64,000 nucleotides of DNA from SIG603 sp963621245. GTDB lineage: Bacteria > Bacillota > Clostridia > Oscillospirales > Acutalibacteraceae. The translations under genes were made by a program, and so were the position numbers. The stretch is taken from assembly GCA_963621245.1 (NCBI GenBank), contig CAVFCW010000006.1, positions 1-64,000 of the forward strand, given 5' to 3'. Below, in pieces: positions 26,766 through 34,913 of this stretch. The notes under the pieces were generated by a model. That model was not told where the DNA came from. It was given only the letters and a program-made list of their open reading frames with translations, and made no database searches. Numbering within the stretch: position 1 is the first letter of the stretch; each line of letters starts with the position of its first letter.

Positions 26766-26812
26766 AGTCCTTGCTTTGATTTTTCAAGACAGGGACTAGT
26801 TGTTTTTGCTGT
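26766..26812 (+). terminator. Terminator after the SDR relic
   Basis: Imperfect hairpin AGTCCTTGCTTTGA / CAAGACAGGGACT with a T-rich loop, followed by TTGTTTTT. The rest of the 26746-27058 gap shows only the extended -10 at 26972 and a small hairpin (AGCGT...ACGCT) near 26996-27018. Confidence 0.65.
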
Positions 26813-26971
26813 TTGAACTTTAGTATCTCTATGATTTTCACTGCAATTTACAATGAGACGGAAAAATGTGAAATTCAAGTGCTTAAATTCGTGCTCTCTT
26901 TTGCTTTGTGTATCAAAATAGAGACCCTAACAAAAACTTGCGTCAGAGGGGCGATATTGGACATTTGTGTG

Positions 26972-26980
26972 TGGTATACT
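26972..26980 (+). promoter_or_regulatory. Extended -10 promoter upstream of the DUF6061-like gene
   Basis: TGGTATACT is an extended -10 element (TGn-TATACT). No good -35 hexamer lies 16-18 bases upstream, which is common for extended -10 promoters. The start of the gene is 78 bases downstream. Confidence 0.45.
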
Positions 26981-27058
26981 GAAAGTGCAATAAGGAGCGT
27001 AGCGGAAAAAGCAACGCTTTGAAGCCTCAAAAAACTTAAATTAAAAGGAGAAACGATT

Positions 27059-27481
27059 ATGACAACGAACAGCAACGAGGACAGAGTTTTTAAATTGGAC
27101 GAGGTAAGGGAGATGATACCGTGCGAGAATAAAGGCGATTATCTTATGCATAATATTGTCGAATGCGCTTATAACATAGATAATGGTTGTGTTGAGGCTT
27201 CTCTTGCAGACGGAGCTTTGTTAAGAGTGGAATACGAAGAAATTCAGGATTCTCTTAGAACATCACGCTATTCATGGTCAAAACAGCAATGGCTGTTGGA
27301 TAACGAACCGAAAGAGTATTTTGCAATGGCTGTGACAGGACAGCTGCAGTCGTATTGTAATATTGAGGATGATTATGTTAATGGAGCGTTTGAGAGGATT
27401 GTGCAAGAATATATGAAAAGGGGAGATAATCGGGCTACGGCGGAGATGTTTGCTAGTGATTTTAATAGATATGATAGTTGA
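27059..27481 (+). CDS. Hypothetical protein, DUF6061-like
   Basis: 140 residues, acidic, no signal peptide or membrane segment. AAAAGGAG precedes the ATG. Residues about 36-99 (CAYNIDNGCVEASLADGALL, then YSWSKQQWLLDNEPKEYFAM) resemble, from memory, the small Clostridial family DUF6061, whose members have CAYNMDTGCVEV near the start. Here about 35 extra residues come first and about 40 follow (FERIVQEYMKRGDNRATAEM). The function is unknown. It may share a transcript with the small RHH-like gene 54 bases downstream. Confidence 0.6.
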   Translation: MTTNSNEDRVFKLDEVREMIPCENKGDYLMHNIVECAYNIDNGCVEASLADGALLRVEYEEIQDSLRTSRYSWSKQQWLLDNEPKEYFAMAVTGQLQSYCNIEDDYVNGAFERIVQEYMKRGDNRATAEMFASDFNRYDS

Positions 27482-27535
27482 GACAGATGTAACAAATATG
27501 GCAGAAGGAAAAATAATTATAAAGGTGGAAATGTT

Positions 27536-27709
27536 ATGACAGAAAATACAGTTACCTGTTCGTTTGAAGTGGACAGAGATTTGTATGACGCTTTTAAAAG
27601 CATTGTTTACAGAAATGGGGAGAGTGTGAAAGAAAATCTCATAAAGTATATGCAAGCTGTAGTTGATAATGATAATTCAAACAAGAATGTGGTAAAAACC
27701 GGCAATTAA
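27536..27709 (+). CDS. Small RHH/RelB-like protein
   Basis: 57 residues from ATG 27536, with AAAGGTGGAA upstream. The sequence begins TENTVTCSFEVDRDLYDAFK and continues SIVYRNGESVKENLIKYMQA, a beta strand followed by two helices as in ribbon-helix-helix antitoxins (RelB/DinJ, Arc). The C-terminal tail is polar (DNDNSNKN). No toxin-like gene follows, so it is either a stand-alone regulator or an orphan antitoxin. Confidence 0.5.
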   Translation: MTENTVTCSFEVDRDLYDAFKSIVYRNGESVKENLIKYMQAVVDNDNSNKNVVKTGN

Positions 27710-27827
27710 GTTTTTTTACATAAAGTAACAAACCCAAATTAAGAGCAGCCCCACAAAGGCTATTTTTCTTAGCACAATTTAAAAGAACTCTTATATTTTC
27801 AAAAGAGTATAGTATTTTGAATGGTTG

Positions 27828-27836
27828 TGGTATAAT
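27828..27836 (+). promoter_or_regulatory. Extended -10 promoter of the lipoprotein gene
   Basis: TGGTATAAT, an extended -10 with a consensus hexamer, 57 bases before the ATG at 27893. It resembles the extended -10 at 26972 (GTGTGGTATACT versus TTGTGGTATAAT). Confidence 0.55.
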
Positions 27837-27892
27837 AAAATGAGGCATAAATTATGTCTCGAATATCTATATTAGCAAAGGAGTAATTAAAA

Positions 27893-28591
27893 ATGAAAAG
27901 ACTAAATCGAAGAAAGATTGCCATAGGAGTTTTAGCAATATTCTGTGCTTTATCCTTATCTGCCTATGGTTGTTCTGACAGTTCGAGTAGCGAAAAGGAA
28001 TTATATTCAGAAGAGAGCAGCGTAGCATATACAGAAAGTTCAGTTGCTACAGAGAAGCCAACTGAAAAACCAACCGAAAAACCTACAGCTACTCCGAAAC
28101 CAACGGCAACACCGACCCCAAAGCCTACTGAAGAGCCGACCCCAGAACCAACACCTGAGCCGACGGAAGAACCAACTCCGGCTCCAACAGAAGAGCCGGT
28201 CGAAGAGGAGCCGGATGTTCTTACGGTTGATAACTGCGAGGATCTTAAGAATATTCTTTCGATGAAAGCGGATATTGATCCAGCATATTCAGAATTTTCA
28301 GAAAAATATCTCACAAAAACCATTGAGTTTGATGCAAGTATTGATTATGTGGCTCCTTCTTCTTACTCCGGAAATTACTATGACGTACTGCTGACTTCGG
28401 GTGATTACAGCGAAACAGATATATATGGCCCATCATTCCGAATGGAGAGATTGGATGCGGATTATATTCGTGACAGCTCAGGTAATTTGCTCTGCGCTGG
28501 CACAAATGTGCGAGTCCGTGCTACAGTTGGTGAATATAAGGAGAGCTCAGGATTGTTCGCTTTAATATGCGAGTCAATTGAAACCAGATAA
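27893..28591 (+). CDS. Secreted lipoprotein-like protein with PT-rich linker and DUF4839-like domain
   Basis: 232 residues. The N-terminus is basic then hydrophobic (RRKIAIGVLAIFCALSLSA) and ends in a cysteine after AYG at residue 27, a possible though non-consensus lipobox. Residues about 50-105 are a repeat stalk of TEKPTEKPT, TPKPTATP and EPTPEPT units. The C-terminal domain (about 108-232) starts LTVDNCEDLKNILSMKADID and contains YLTKTIEFDASIDYV and VRVRATVGEYKESSGLF, which fits my recollection of DUF4839, an OB-like secreted domain of unknown function. The expected place is the outer face of the membrane. Confidence 0.7.
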   Translation: MKRLNRRKIAIGVLAIFCALSLSAYGCSDSSSSEKELYSEESSVAYTESSVATEKPTEKPTEKPTATPKPTATPTPKPTEEPTPEPTPEPTEEPTPAPTEEPVEEEPDVLTVDNCEDLKNILSMKADIDPAYSEFSEKYLTKTIEFDASIDYVAPSSYSGNYYDVLLTSGDYSETDIYGPSFRMERLDADYIRDSSGNLLCAGTNVRVRATVGEYKESSGLFALICESIETR

Positions 28592-28599
28592 CTTCTGAA

Positions 28600-28875
28600 A
28601 TGATTATGAAATGTTTGACCTGTAAAGCTGATGAAATGAAAAAGAGCAAAGACGACTTTTTTACCAAAATCGGTGATTGTTACTTGATAATCAAAAATGC
28701 GCCTTGTTATAAGTGCGATATGTGCGGAGAAGTTTTCTATACTTTATCGGTGACGGAGAAAATTAATAATATCGTACATAATTTCACTAAAGCAATAAAT
28801 ACGGAAGTTGTTGTTTGCGATTATTCAAAAGAAGCCAAAAATATAATTACCGCATTTGCGGAGAAAGGACAATAA
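28600..28875 (+). CDS. YgiT-type zinc-ribbon protein (MqsA-like N-terminal domain)
   Basis: 91 residues. Two CxxC pairs (CLTC at 5-8, CDMC near 39-42 in APCYKCDMCGEVFYTL) form the zinc ribbon of YgiT/MqsA antitoxins. The helix-turn-helix domain of full MqsA is absent; the tail is NIVHNFTKAINTEVVV and a short helix. Start ATG 28600 or 28606 cannot be separated; neither has a strong ribosome binding site. A 44-codon gene follows one base after the stop. An MqsR-like toxin is not seen on either side. Confidence 0.7.
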   Translation: MIMKCLTCKADEMKKSKDDFFTKIGDCYLIIKNAPCYKCDMCGEVFYTLSVTEKINNIVHNFTKAINTEVVVCDYSKEAKNIITAFAEKGQ

Positions 28876-28876
28876 A

Positions 28877-29011
28877 ATGGACGAAATGACAAAAGAAGAA
28901 ATGCAAAGATTTCTTGACCGTGAAGCTGAAAAGGGAAGCACTGAGTTTGAAGCTTTGAAAGCGCTTGCTTATATTCTCGGAATTAATTTCCCCGAATTGA
29001 AGGAAACCTAA
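28877..29011 (+). CDS. Very small acidic protein coupled to the zinc-ribbon gene
   Basis: 44 residues (MDEMTKEEMQRFLDREAEKG, then TEFEALKALAYILGINFPEL), predicted helical and acidic. It starts one base after the TAA of the preceding gene, with GGAC AATAA spacing (GAGAAAGGAC acts as the ribosome binding site), so the two are probably co-translated. No family is recognised. Its size and charge suit a partner or antitoxin subunit, but that is inference. Confidence 0.5.
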   Translation: MDEMTKEEMQRFLDREAEKGSTEFEALKALAYILGINFPELKET

Positions 29012-29054
29012 AACAATTAACGCAGAGCGCGTAGAGATATAAGGAGATGCTTAC

Positions 29055-29213
29055 GTGAACACCAAAAGTGAAAATTCAAACCTACTCGAGTATCTCGATG
29101 CAAATTACGATTATGTGGACAGAAACGAGCAAGAAGAAATTGAAGCTCTTAACATCGACTTTGATGATTTGAGTGGAAAGGAATTGACTTTAGATGAGCT
29201 TTTACAAAGTTAA
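29055..29213 (+). CDS. Small acidic hypothetical protein
   Basis: 52 residues from GTG 29055, with AAGGAG 9 bases upstream. The sequence (NTKSENSNLLEYLDANYDYV, then DRNEQEEIEALNIDFDDLSG) is strongly acidic and ends ELTLDELLQS. The end overlaps the start of the next small gene by 20 bases in another frame. No family is recognised; the size, charge and overlap are like antitoxin/toxin pairs. Confidence 0.45.
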   Translation: MNTKSENSNLLEYLDANYDYVDRNEQEEIEALNIDFDDLSGKELTLDELLQS

Positions 29214-29373
29214 TTACCCCAAAAGAGCTGTTAGATTTATCAAAAAACTTGTGTTTATTTGGGATCCCGCTTACACTAAATTAACATCCAGTGAAAGAAA
29301 GTCATTGCGGCAAGCTGAGCAGGACTTAATAAAGGGTGACACTGTAAGTCACAATGAAATTAACTGGGATTAA
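29194..29373 (+). CDS. Small hypothetical protein with antitoxin-like C-terminus
   Basis: 59 residues from ATG 29194. The basic N-terminus (SFYKVNYPKRAVRFIKKLV) is joined to FIWDPAYTKLTSSERKSLRQ, EQDLIKGDTVSHNEINWD. The second half resembles the C-terminal end of short AbrB- or RHH-type antitoxins of Clostridia (WDPxYTKxT ... GDxxxxxEIxW), recalled from memory. The first half may be a fusion. GAATTGACTTTAGATGAG gives no strong ribosome binding site, so it may be translated by coupling. Confidence 0.4.
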   Translation: MSFYKVNYPKRAVRFIKKLVFIWDPAYTKLTSSERKSLRQAEQDLIKGDTVSHNEINWD

Positions 29374-29437
29374 AAGAATGCACAGCTACGCATTACAAAC
29401 AAATCCTGTGCAGTGAAAATAGGAAGCACCGAGTAAA

Positions 29438-29482
29438 AGAGCGGAGTTTGCGCTTGGCAAATTCCGCTCTTGCTATTTTTGC
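29438..29482 (+). terminator. Terminator of the small-gene cluster
   Basis: Arms AGAGCGGAGTTTGC and GCAAATTCCGCTCT form a hairpin (29438-29470) followed by TGCTATTTTTGC. Confidence 0.8.
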
Positions 29483-29494
29483 TTTAAAAAAGAA

Positions 29495-29523
29495 AACAGT
29501 AACAACAAAAAGTTGTTACTGTT
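29495..29523 (-). terminator. Terminator downstream of tRNA-Lys
   Basis: AACAGTAACAAC-AAAAA-GTTGTTACTGTT is a perfect 12-bp inverted repeat. On the minus strand, immediately after the tRNA, it is followed by TTTCTTTTTT. Confidence 0.8.
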
Positions 29524-29526
29524 AAG

Positions 29527-29602
29527 TGGTGATCCATCCGGGATTCGAACCCGGGACACCTTGATTAAAAGTCAAGTGCTCTGCCAACTGAGCTAATGAA
29601 TC
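29527..29602 (-). tRNA. tRNA-Lys (anticodon TTT)
   Basis: 76 nt on the minus strand with a complete cloverleaf: acceptor GATTCAT paired with ATGGATC, D-arm TAGCTCAGTTGGCAGAGCA, anticodon loop CTTTTAA giving anticodon TTT (Lys), T-arm CCGGGTTCGAATCCCGG, and an encoded CCA end (TGG at 29527-29529 on the plus strand). No integrase or attachment repeat is seen next to it, although the neighbouring stretch is rich in small accessory genes. Confidence 0.97.
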
Positions 29603-29826
29603 ATATTTTGTTGTGTGTTGTTTATTTCAAACAGCTTAGTTATTATATCAACTGGGTAGAAATTTGTCAAGCGGTTTTTGAAAAAAATTAAATTTTCTAT
29701 ACTTTTTATCTTTTATTGCTTTTCGTAGCTAATTTTAAGAACATATTTTCAGAGTAAATTACAGAGATTTCTCATAGAAAAAATATAGAAAAAATAGCAT
29801 TTTCGCCGTTTATTTCTTCTCAATTC

Positions 29827-29855
29827 TTGCTAATCGATAAAAATTATGTTATCAT
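29827..29855 (+). promoter_or_regulatory. Promoter of the alanine/glycine symporter gene
   Basis: TTGCTA (29827-29832) and TATCAT (29850-29855) are separated by 17 bases. The leader of about 60 bases contains a hairpin (CGCCGAAA...GGTTCGGCG, 29877-29906) just before the ribosome binding site GGGAAGAAAG. No known riboswitch pattern is recognised. The rest of 29605-29826 is AT-rich with no feature seen. Confidence 0.6.
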
Positions 29856-29923
29856 TCTTTAGTTAACGCTAAGTATTGCGCCGAAACTGTGGATTGGTTC
29901 GGCGTTAGGGAAAGGGAAGAAAG

Positions 29924-31321
29924 ATGTTAGAAACAATTGAAACGGTCAACAATGCCGTGAATAATTTCATTTGGGGCGTGCCCGCAATGATATGCATAAT
30001 CGGCGTGGGACTTCTTTTGAGTATCCGAACAGGATTTATTCAGATACGAAAATTTCCGTATGCCATGAAAGTCACTCTTGGGCGCATGATGAAAAAGCGG
30101 GACGCTTCCGACGGCGCACTCACTCCGTTCCAAGCAGTTTGCACCGCACTTGCCGCAACTGTCGGTACGGGCAATATAGCGGGCGTTGCGGGAGCAATCG
30201 CAATAGGCGGCCCCGGAGCTGTTTTCTGGATGTGGATTTCGGCAATTCTCGGTATGTGCACAAAGTTCAGCGAGGTCACCCTTGCTGTTCATTTCCGTGA
30301 GAAAAATTCTCAGGGAGATTTTGTTGGCGGCCCTATGTACTACATAAAGAACGGACTCAAGAAACATTGGTGCTGGCTTGCTTATCTTTTTTCTGCGTTC
30401 GGCGTGCTCACCGTTTTCGGCACGGGAAACGCAACTCAGGTAAACACAATCACGACGGCTATCGACACGGCTCTCATCAATTTCGGAGTAGTCGAAGAGG
30501 GCAGCACCTCAACTCTCAATCTTATTATAGGAATACTGCTTGCCGTTCTCATTGCGCTTATTCTTCTCGGTGGAATCAAGCGAATCGGCAATGTAACCGA
30601 AAAACTTGTTCCGTTTATGGCTGTTCTTTACATTGTATTGGCGCTCGGAGTTGTTATAATTAATTATAAGAATATCCCTTCAGTGTTTTCCTCCATTATA
30701 AAGGGAGCATTCACGCCTGCTTCTGTAACGGGCGGTGCTGTCGGTTCGTTCTTTATCAGCATGAAAAAGGGCGTTTCGAGAGGTATTTTCTCGAATGAGG
30801 CTGGCCTCGGAACGGGATCTATTGCACACGCATGTGCCGACACGAAAAAGCCAGTCAAACAAGGCTTTTTCGGCATCTTTGAGGTTTTTGTCGATACAAT
30901 AGTAATTTGCACGCTTACGGCTCTTGTAATTCTTTGCAGTGGTGTTCCCGTTGGTTACGGAGAGGCTGCGGGTGCAGAACTTACCATTCTCGGATTCACT
31001 TCAACCTACGGCAACTGGGTTTCAATCTTCACGGCTGTCGCTATGTGCTGTTTCGCATTCTCAACTATAATCGGTTGGGGACTTTACGGAACACGCTGTG
31101 TTGAATTTTTGCTTGGAACCCGTGCAAACAAGCCGTTCATGGTGCTTTATTCATTGGTTGCGATTGTCGGTGCAACTATGGAGCTCGGTCTGATGTGGAA
31201 CATCGCCGAGACTTTCAACGGACTTATGGTTATTCCGAACCTTATCGCTGTATTCCTTCTTTCAGGCGTTGTGGTTAAGCTTGTCAGGGAATATTTTAAC
31301 GGCGAGGGAAAGAATGCTTAA
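29924..31321 (+). CDS. Alanine/glycine:cation symporter (AGCS family)
   Basis: 465 residues with about 10-11 membrane segments. Family signatures are GVGLLLSIRTGFIQIRKFPY near the N-terminus, then QAVCTALAATVGTGNIAGVA (residues about 69-88), GPGAVFWMWISAILGMCTKF, EVTLAVHFRE, FFISMKKGVSRGIFSNEAGL and GTGSIAHA. These bind Na+ and small neutral amino acids. It probably imports alanine or glycine. A single-gene unit: own promoter at 29827, and the CPBP gene follows after 30 bases and may be read through from it. Codons are GC-ending, in contrast to the capsule locus. Confidence 0.95.
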   Translation: MLETIETVNNAVNNFIWGVPAMICIIGVGLLLSIRTGFIQIRKFPYAMKVTLGRMMKKRDASDGALTPFQAVCTALAATVGTGNIAGVAGAIAIGGPGAVFWMWISAILGMCTKFSEVTLAVHFREKNSQGDFVGGPMYYIKNGLKKHWCWLAYLFSAFGVLTVFGTGNATQVNTITTAIDTALINFGVVEEGSTSTLNLIIGILLAVLIALILLGGIKRIGNVTEKLVPFMAVLYIVLALGVVIINYKNIPSVFSSIIKGAFTPASVTGGAVGSFFISMKKGVSRGIFSNEAGLGTGSIAHACADTKKPVKQGFFGIFEVFVDTIVICTLTALVILCSGVPVGYGEAAGAELTILGFTSTYGNWVSIFTAVAMCCFAFSTIIGWGLYGTRCVEFLLGTRANKPFMVLYSLVAIVGATMELGLMWNIAETFNGLMVIPNLIAVFLLSGVVVKLVREYFNGEGKNA

Positions 31322-31351
31322 GCAAATATATATTTTTTGGGGGGCATAAAA

Positions 31352-32197
31352 ATGCTTGCTAAATTCCGTGAAAAATACACATGGATTTTTGTGATTGCTT
31401 CGCTTGCGGTTTTCAGACCTGCAATGTCAATTGGCTCAAAGCTGGGCGGTTTGTTAGAGGATAGCTTATCACTTGGCGATGCGGGACAGTATTTGCGTAT
31501 ATCAATGTGCGATTTGTTCGCCGCAGCCGCTATGATTCTCATCCTTTATCTTACAAACAGATTGAGTCTTTTGAGCAAGAAGGGCGTCGGTTTTGTTAAA
31601 TCAATTCCGATAGCTGCATATCCATTGGGTTATGTGGTGTTCGCACTCATTACACACATTTCGGAGTACGCTTTAGGAATGAAGGGGAGCTCGATAAATC
31701 CGCCGCTTGTGATAATTATGTACACCATAAGCATGTTTCTGGTTGGAGTTGCTGAGGAATTAAACTGCAGAGCTATTGTAGCCGAAACACTTTTGGAGCA
31801 CTTTGGAACAAGCAAAAAAGGCATTTGGCTTTCCTGCATTATTTCAGGTCTTCTTTTCGGCTGTATGCATCTTTTTAACCTTGAAGTGGGTAATCTGCAA
31901 AGCGTACTGGTTCAGAGTGTTGTTGCGGGCGTTTCCGGAATAACACTTGCGGCAATCTATTTCCGTTCGGGTAACATCAAGATTTGCATTTTCGTTCATA
32001 TGCTTACAGATTTTGCCGGCGCAATCCAGTACGGTGTATTCAGTTCAAGCGAGCTGACCGACATACTTGGAACCAGCGGAAAAAAGGGACTTCTTCCTTT
32101 GATACTCTTGGTTCCGCAGATCATTACCGCATTGGTACTTTTGAGAAACAAAAAGATAGGTCAAATTAAGGAAATATGGCCTGAAATCAAAGACTAA
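31352..32197 (+). CDS. CPBP-family intramembrane metalloprotease
   Basis: 281 residues with about 7-8 membrane segments. Conserved motif 1 of the CPBP (Abi/Rce1-like) family is EELNCRAIVAE (EExxxR), motif 2 is LLFGCMHLFNL (FxxxH) and motif 3 is HMLTDFAGA (HxxxD/N). These metal-ligand residues are all present, so activity is plausible. Roles of bacterial members include bacteriocin immunity and processing of prenylated or secreted peptides; nothing here decides between them. ATG 31352 follows a GGGGGG run at the right distance. A strong terminator follows at 32214. A second CPBP gene is at 53429. Confidence 0.88.
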   Translation: MLAKFREKYTWIFVIASLAVFRPAMSIGSKLGGLLEDSLSLGDAGQYLRISMCDLFAAAAMILILYLTNRLSLLSKKGVGFVKSIPIAAYPLGYVVFALITHISEYALGMKGSSINPPLVIIMYTISMFLVGVAEELNCRAIVAETLLEHFGTSKKGIWLSCIISGLLFGCMHLFNLEVGNLQSVLVQSVVAGVSGITLAAIYFRSGNIKICIFVHMLTDFAGAIQYGVFSSSELTDILGTSGKKGLLPLILLVPQIITALVLLRNKKIGQIKEIWPEIKD

Positions 32198-32213
32198 CAA
32201 TCGGATTTATAAA

Positions 32214-32254
32214 CCCATTTGGGAGATTTATTCTCTCAAATGGGCTTATTTTTT
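32214..32254 (+). terminator. Terminator after the CPBP gene
   Basis: CCCATTTGGGAGA / TCTCTCAAATGGG form a 13-bp stem (one mismatch) around TTTAT, followed by CTTATTTTTTA. Confidence 0.85.
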
Positions 32255-32266
32255 ATCCCTTAGAAT

Positions 32267-32299
32267 ATGTCGGATTATTCAATAAAAAATTACATAGAC
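32267..32299 (+). promoter_or_regulatory. Bipartite element upstream of the GH2 gene
   Basis: ATGTCGGAT, 15 bases, then TACATAGAC. Similar pairs lie upstream of the GPH symporter (35109) and in the AraC/GH3 divergent region (37954). It ends 18 bases before the -35 box at 32317, where an AraC-type activator would be expected to bind. Confidence 0.5.
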
Positions 32300-32316
32300 T
32301 TTTAATTTTTGTTCAA

Positions 32317-32345
32317 TTACAATAACAGTAAATACTTTATATAAA
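32317..32345 (+). promoter_or_regulatory. Promoter of the GH2 beta-galactosidase gene
   Basis: TTACAA (32317-32322), 17 bases, TATAAA (32340-32345). The -35 box is weak, as expected for an activated promoter. The leader is about 56 bases and contains GGAGG before the ATG. Confidence 0.5.
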
Positions 32346-32407
32346 ATGATGCGAATAATAAGAATTATGCATTTTAAGGATGGAAAATTCACTTTGGAGG
32401 TAAAATA

Positions 32408-34846
32408 ATGTTAGAGAAAAAGTGGAACAACGACTGGAAATTCTGGAAAGACAAGGATTCTTTTGCGCTTGTTTGGAACGTACCCGAAATTGCAAGGGAC
32501 ATCACGCTTCCGCACGACGCAATGATTGAAGATACCGCAAATCCAAACAGCCCCAATGGCGGAAACACGGGATTCCGTGACGCAGAGGTTTATACCTATG
32601 TGAAAACACTTTTTGTTCCGAAAGAGAGTAAGGGCAAAACAATTACTCTCAAATTTGAGGGAGTTTACATGAATGCTTTTGTTTATGTGAACGGACAGTT
32701 TGCGGCAAAAAGTCCATTCGGTTACACGACGTTTTTTGCACCGCTTACGGATCTTTTGAAGTACGGTGAGGAGAACGAAATCAGAGTTCAGGTTAGAGCG
32801 GGCGCTATGACAAACAGCCGTTGGTATTCTGGTGCCGGAATTTACCGTGATGTTTATATTCTTGAATCCGAGCCTGTTCACATTGTACCCGAGGGCGTTC
32901 AGATTAAGACCGAGAACGCAAACGATGAGTATGCCGTTCTTAAGATTTCGACAGAGCTTGAGAATAAGACGGAGAAGCCTTACAATCTTAAACTCGAAAC
33001 CGTAATAAAGAACTTTAACGGTGATGTGGCCGCAAAAGAAATTTCTTCACTTTCGCTGTTCTCTGGAAAGACAAGAACAATTAATCAGAGAGTTACTGTG
33101 GAATCGCCGATGCTTTGGAGCGACGAGAATCCCGTGCTTTATACATATGAAACCAAGCTTTATGATGAGAAAACTCTTCTCGATGAATCGGAAGGATCAT
33201 TCGGTATTCGTACGCTTGCGGTTGACGCAAAGAGAGGTCTTCGTGTAAACGGCAAAACCGTAAATCTTCGTGGCGCATGTATTCACCATGACAGCGGAAT
33301 TCTCGGCTCTGCAACTTACGAGGACGCACAGTATCGTCAGGTTAAAAAATTAAAAGATGCCGGATTTAACGCTATTCGTATGTCTCATCATCCTATGGCG
33401 CCCGCAATGCTTCGTGCATGCGATGAAATCGGCGTTTATGTAATGGACGAGACTTTTGATATGTGGAATCGTCTCAAGTCTGGTTACGACTACGGCCTTT
33501 ATTTCAACGAGTGGTGGGAGAAGGATGTAATCGCAATGGTGAGAAAAGACTTCAATCATCCGTCTGTTGTGCTCTACTCCGTTGGAAATGAAATTCCCGA
33601 AATTGGAACGAATGTCGGTTCAATAACTTGTCAGGAAATCAGCGACAAAATTCATTCTCTCGATGACACAAGATTTACTCTTGCATCAATAAACGGAGTT
33701 TTTGCCGCCGGTGATTCAGTTGATAGAATTGTAGCCGATGTTGTGGCAGATTTGAGCGCTGAGGGCAAAATTGAGGGTAACGTCAACGACTTTATGGCTC
33801 TTATGGACGGCCATCTCGATGAAATCGTTGTTCATGATGCAATCAGCGAGCGACTTGAGAAAGCTTGCACAGGCGTTGATATTGCCGGTTACAACTATAT
33901 GACCGCAAGATACGAAGGTGACGGAAAGAAATATCCTAACCGTGTTATTGTAGGTAGCGAAACATATCCGCCAGAGATTGCAAGAAACTGGGGCCTTATC
34001 GAGAAACTCCCGTATGTTATAGGTGATTTCACTTGGACGGGTTGGGACTACATCGGAGAGGCTGGCGTAGGAATTCCCGCATACAACTGGGGAGAGGGCG
34101 GTTTCGGTGCAAGATTCCCGGCTCAGCTTGCTTATGCCGGCGATATTGACATCACGGGATACCGCAGACCCGCATCGTATTACAGAGAAGCTGTTTTCGG
34201 TCTCAATAAAAAGCCGTATATCGCCGTTCAGAACCCAAATCATTACGGAGATTTTCTTATTAAAACGCCTTGGGTCATCAGCGATTCCACGGCAAGCTGG
34301 AACTGGAGCGGCTTGGAGGGTAAGCCGTGCGTTGCCGAGGTTTATTCACACGCAGACGAGGTTGAGCTTTTTGTGAACGGAAAATCTGTCGGCAAAAAGG
34401 TTTCGGGCAAGAAAGGCGGTTACCGCACATTGTTTGAGACTGTTTACGAGCCGGGCACGCTCACGGCTGTTTCATATGTGAACGGCGAAGAGGTCGCAAG
34501 AAACGAGCTTAAAACAGCTTCCGATGTAAGAGAGCTTGTAATCGAGCGTGAGGAATATGTCGGCTCTGCTGATAGGGAACAGGAGCTTATTTATCTTCAG
34601 GTTGAAGTGCGTGATAAGGACGGCGTTTTGGCGGCCGATGAAAACGGAAAAATCACTTTGAGCACTGAGGGAAATGTGGAAGTTCTCGGCTTTGGCAGCG
34701 GCGATCCTAAGCCCGACCATAATTACAACGAGGGCGTGACATCGCTTTTTGGCGGCCGTGCGCAGATAATCGTGAAGAAACCGCTTGAAAAAGCTGTATT
34801 GACAGTAACCGCAGAGGACGGGAAAATCGGAAAAATCGAGTTGTAA
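32408..34846 (+). CDS. Glycoside hydrolase family 2, beta-galactosidase-like
   Basis: 812 residues without a signal peptide, so it acts on imported sugar. Order of domains: N-terminal sugar-binding jelly roll (about 1-170, RDITLPHDAMIED), immunoglobulin-like domain (about 175-280), TIM barrel (about 285-600), then DUF4982-like and Ig-like C-terminal domains with EVYSHADEVELFVNGKSVG. Catalytic residues are Glu395 (acid/base, YSVGNEIPEIG) and Glu518 (nucleophile, VGSETYPPEI). The NKG motif of beta-glucuronidases was not found, which favours galactosidase-type activity, though the exact sugar is uncertain. It starts a glycan-use cluster (GPH symporter, AraC, GH3, GH78) and has its own promoter and terminator. 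Confidence 0.9.
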   Translation: MLEKKWNNDWKFWKDKDSFALVWNVPEIARDITLPHDAMIEDTANPNSPNGGNTGFRDAEVYTYVKTLFVPKESKGKTITLKFEGVYMNAFVYVNGQFAAKSPFGYTTFFAPLTDLLKYGEENEIRVQVRAGAMTNSRWYSGAGIYRDVYILESEPVHIVPEGVQIKTENANDEYAVLKISTELENKTEKPYNLKLETVIKNFNGDVAAKEISSLSLFSGKTRTINQRVTVESPMLWSDENPVLYTYETKLYDEKTLLDESEGSFGIRTLAVDAKRGLRVNGKTVNLRGACIHHDSGILGSATYEDAQYRQVKKLKDAGFNAIRMSHHPMAPAMLRACDEIGVYVMDETFDMWNRLKSGYDYGLYFNEWWEKDVIAMVRKDFNHPSVVLYSVGNEIPEIGTNVGSITCQEISDKIHSLDDTRFTLASINGVFAAGDSVDRIVADVVADLSAEGKIEGNVNDFMALMDGHLDEIVVHDAISERLEKACTGVDIAGYNYMTARYEGDGKKYPNRVIVGSETYPPEIARNWGLIEKLPYVIGDFTWTGWDYIGEAGVGIPAYNWGEGGFGARFPAQLAYAGDIDITGYRRPASYYREAVFGLNKKPYIAVQNPNHYGDFLIKTPWVISDSTASWNWSGLEGKPCVAEVYSHADEVELFVNGKSVGKKVSGKKGGYRTLFETVYEPGTLTAVSYVNGEEVARNELKTASDVRELVIEREEYVGSADREQELIYLQVEVRDKDGVLAADENGKITLSTEGNVEVLGFGSGDPKPDHNYNEGVTSLFGGRAQIIVKKPLEKAVLTVTAEDGKIGKIEL

Positions 34847-34872
34847 TTGTTAAAAATAACAAACAAATCATC

Positions 34873-34913
34873 AATACCCGACGGAGAAGCAAAAATATCC
34901 GTCGGGTATTTTT
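34873..34913 (+). terminator. Terminator of the GH2 gene
   Basis: AATACCCGACGGA / TCCGTCGGGTATT form a 13-bp stem followed by TTTT. The remaining intergenic DNA to 35218 is AT-rich; besides the element at 35109 it holds an inverted copy of the ATGTCGGAT half-site at 34920-34928 without its TACATAG partner. Confidence 0.85.

Noticed and set aside
28600..29011. Complete MqsRA toxin-antitoxin system
   Set aside because: The zinc-ribbon protein lacks the MqsA HTH domain and neither neighbour resembles MqsR.
29374..29660. Integrated element using tRNA-Lys as attachment site
   Set aside because: No integrase, no direct repeat of the tRNA 3' end found nearby, and the inverted repeats around it are ordinary terminators.
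29856..29923. Glycine riboswitch ahead of the amino-acid symporter
   Set aside because: The leader is only about 60 bases and lacks the conserved blocks of the glycine aptamer; only a simple hairpin is present.
32268..32296. Reading the bipartite element as an ordinary -35/-10 pair (TGTCGG-N17-TACATA)
   Set aside because: TGTCGG is far from TTGACA, and a better promoter lies 26 bases downstream of it at GH2; an alternative sigma factor is not fully excluded.
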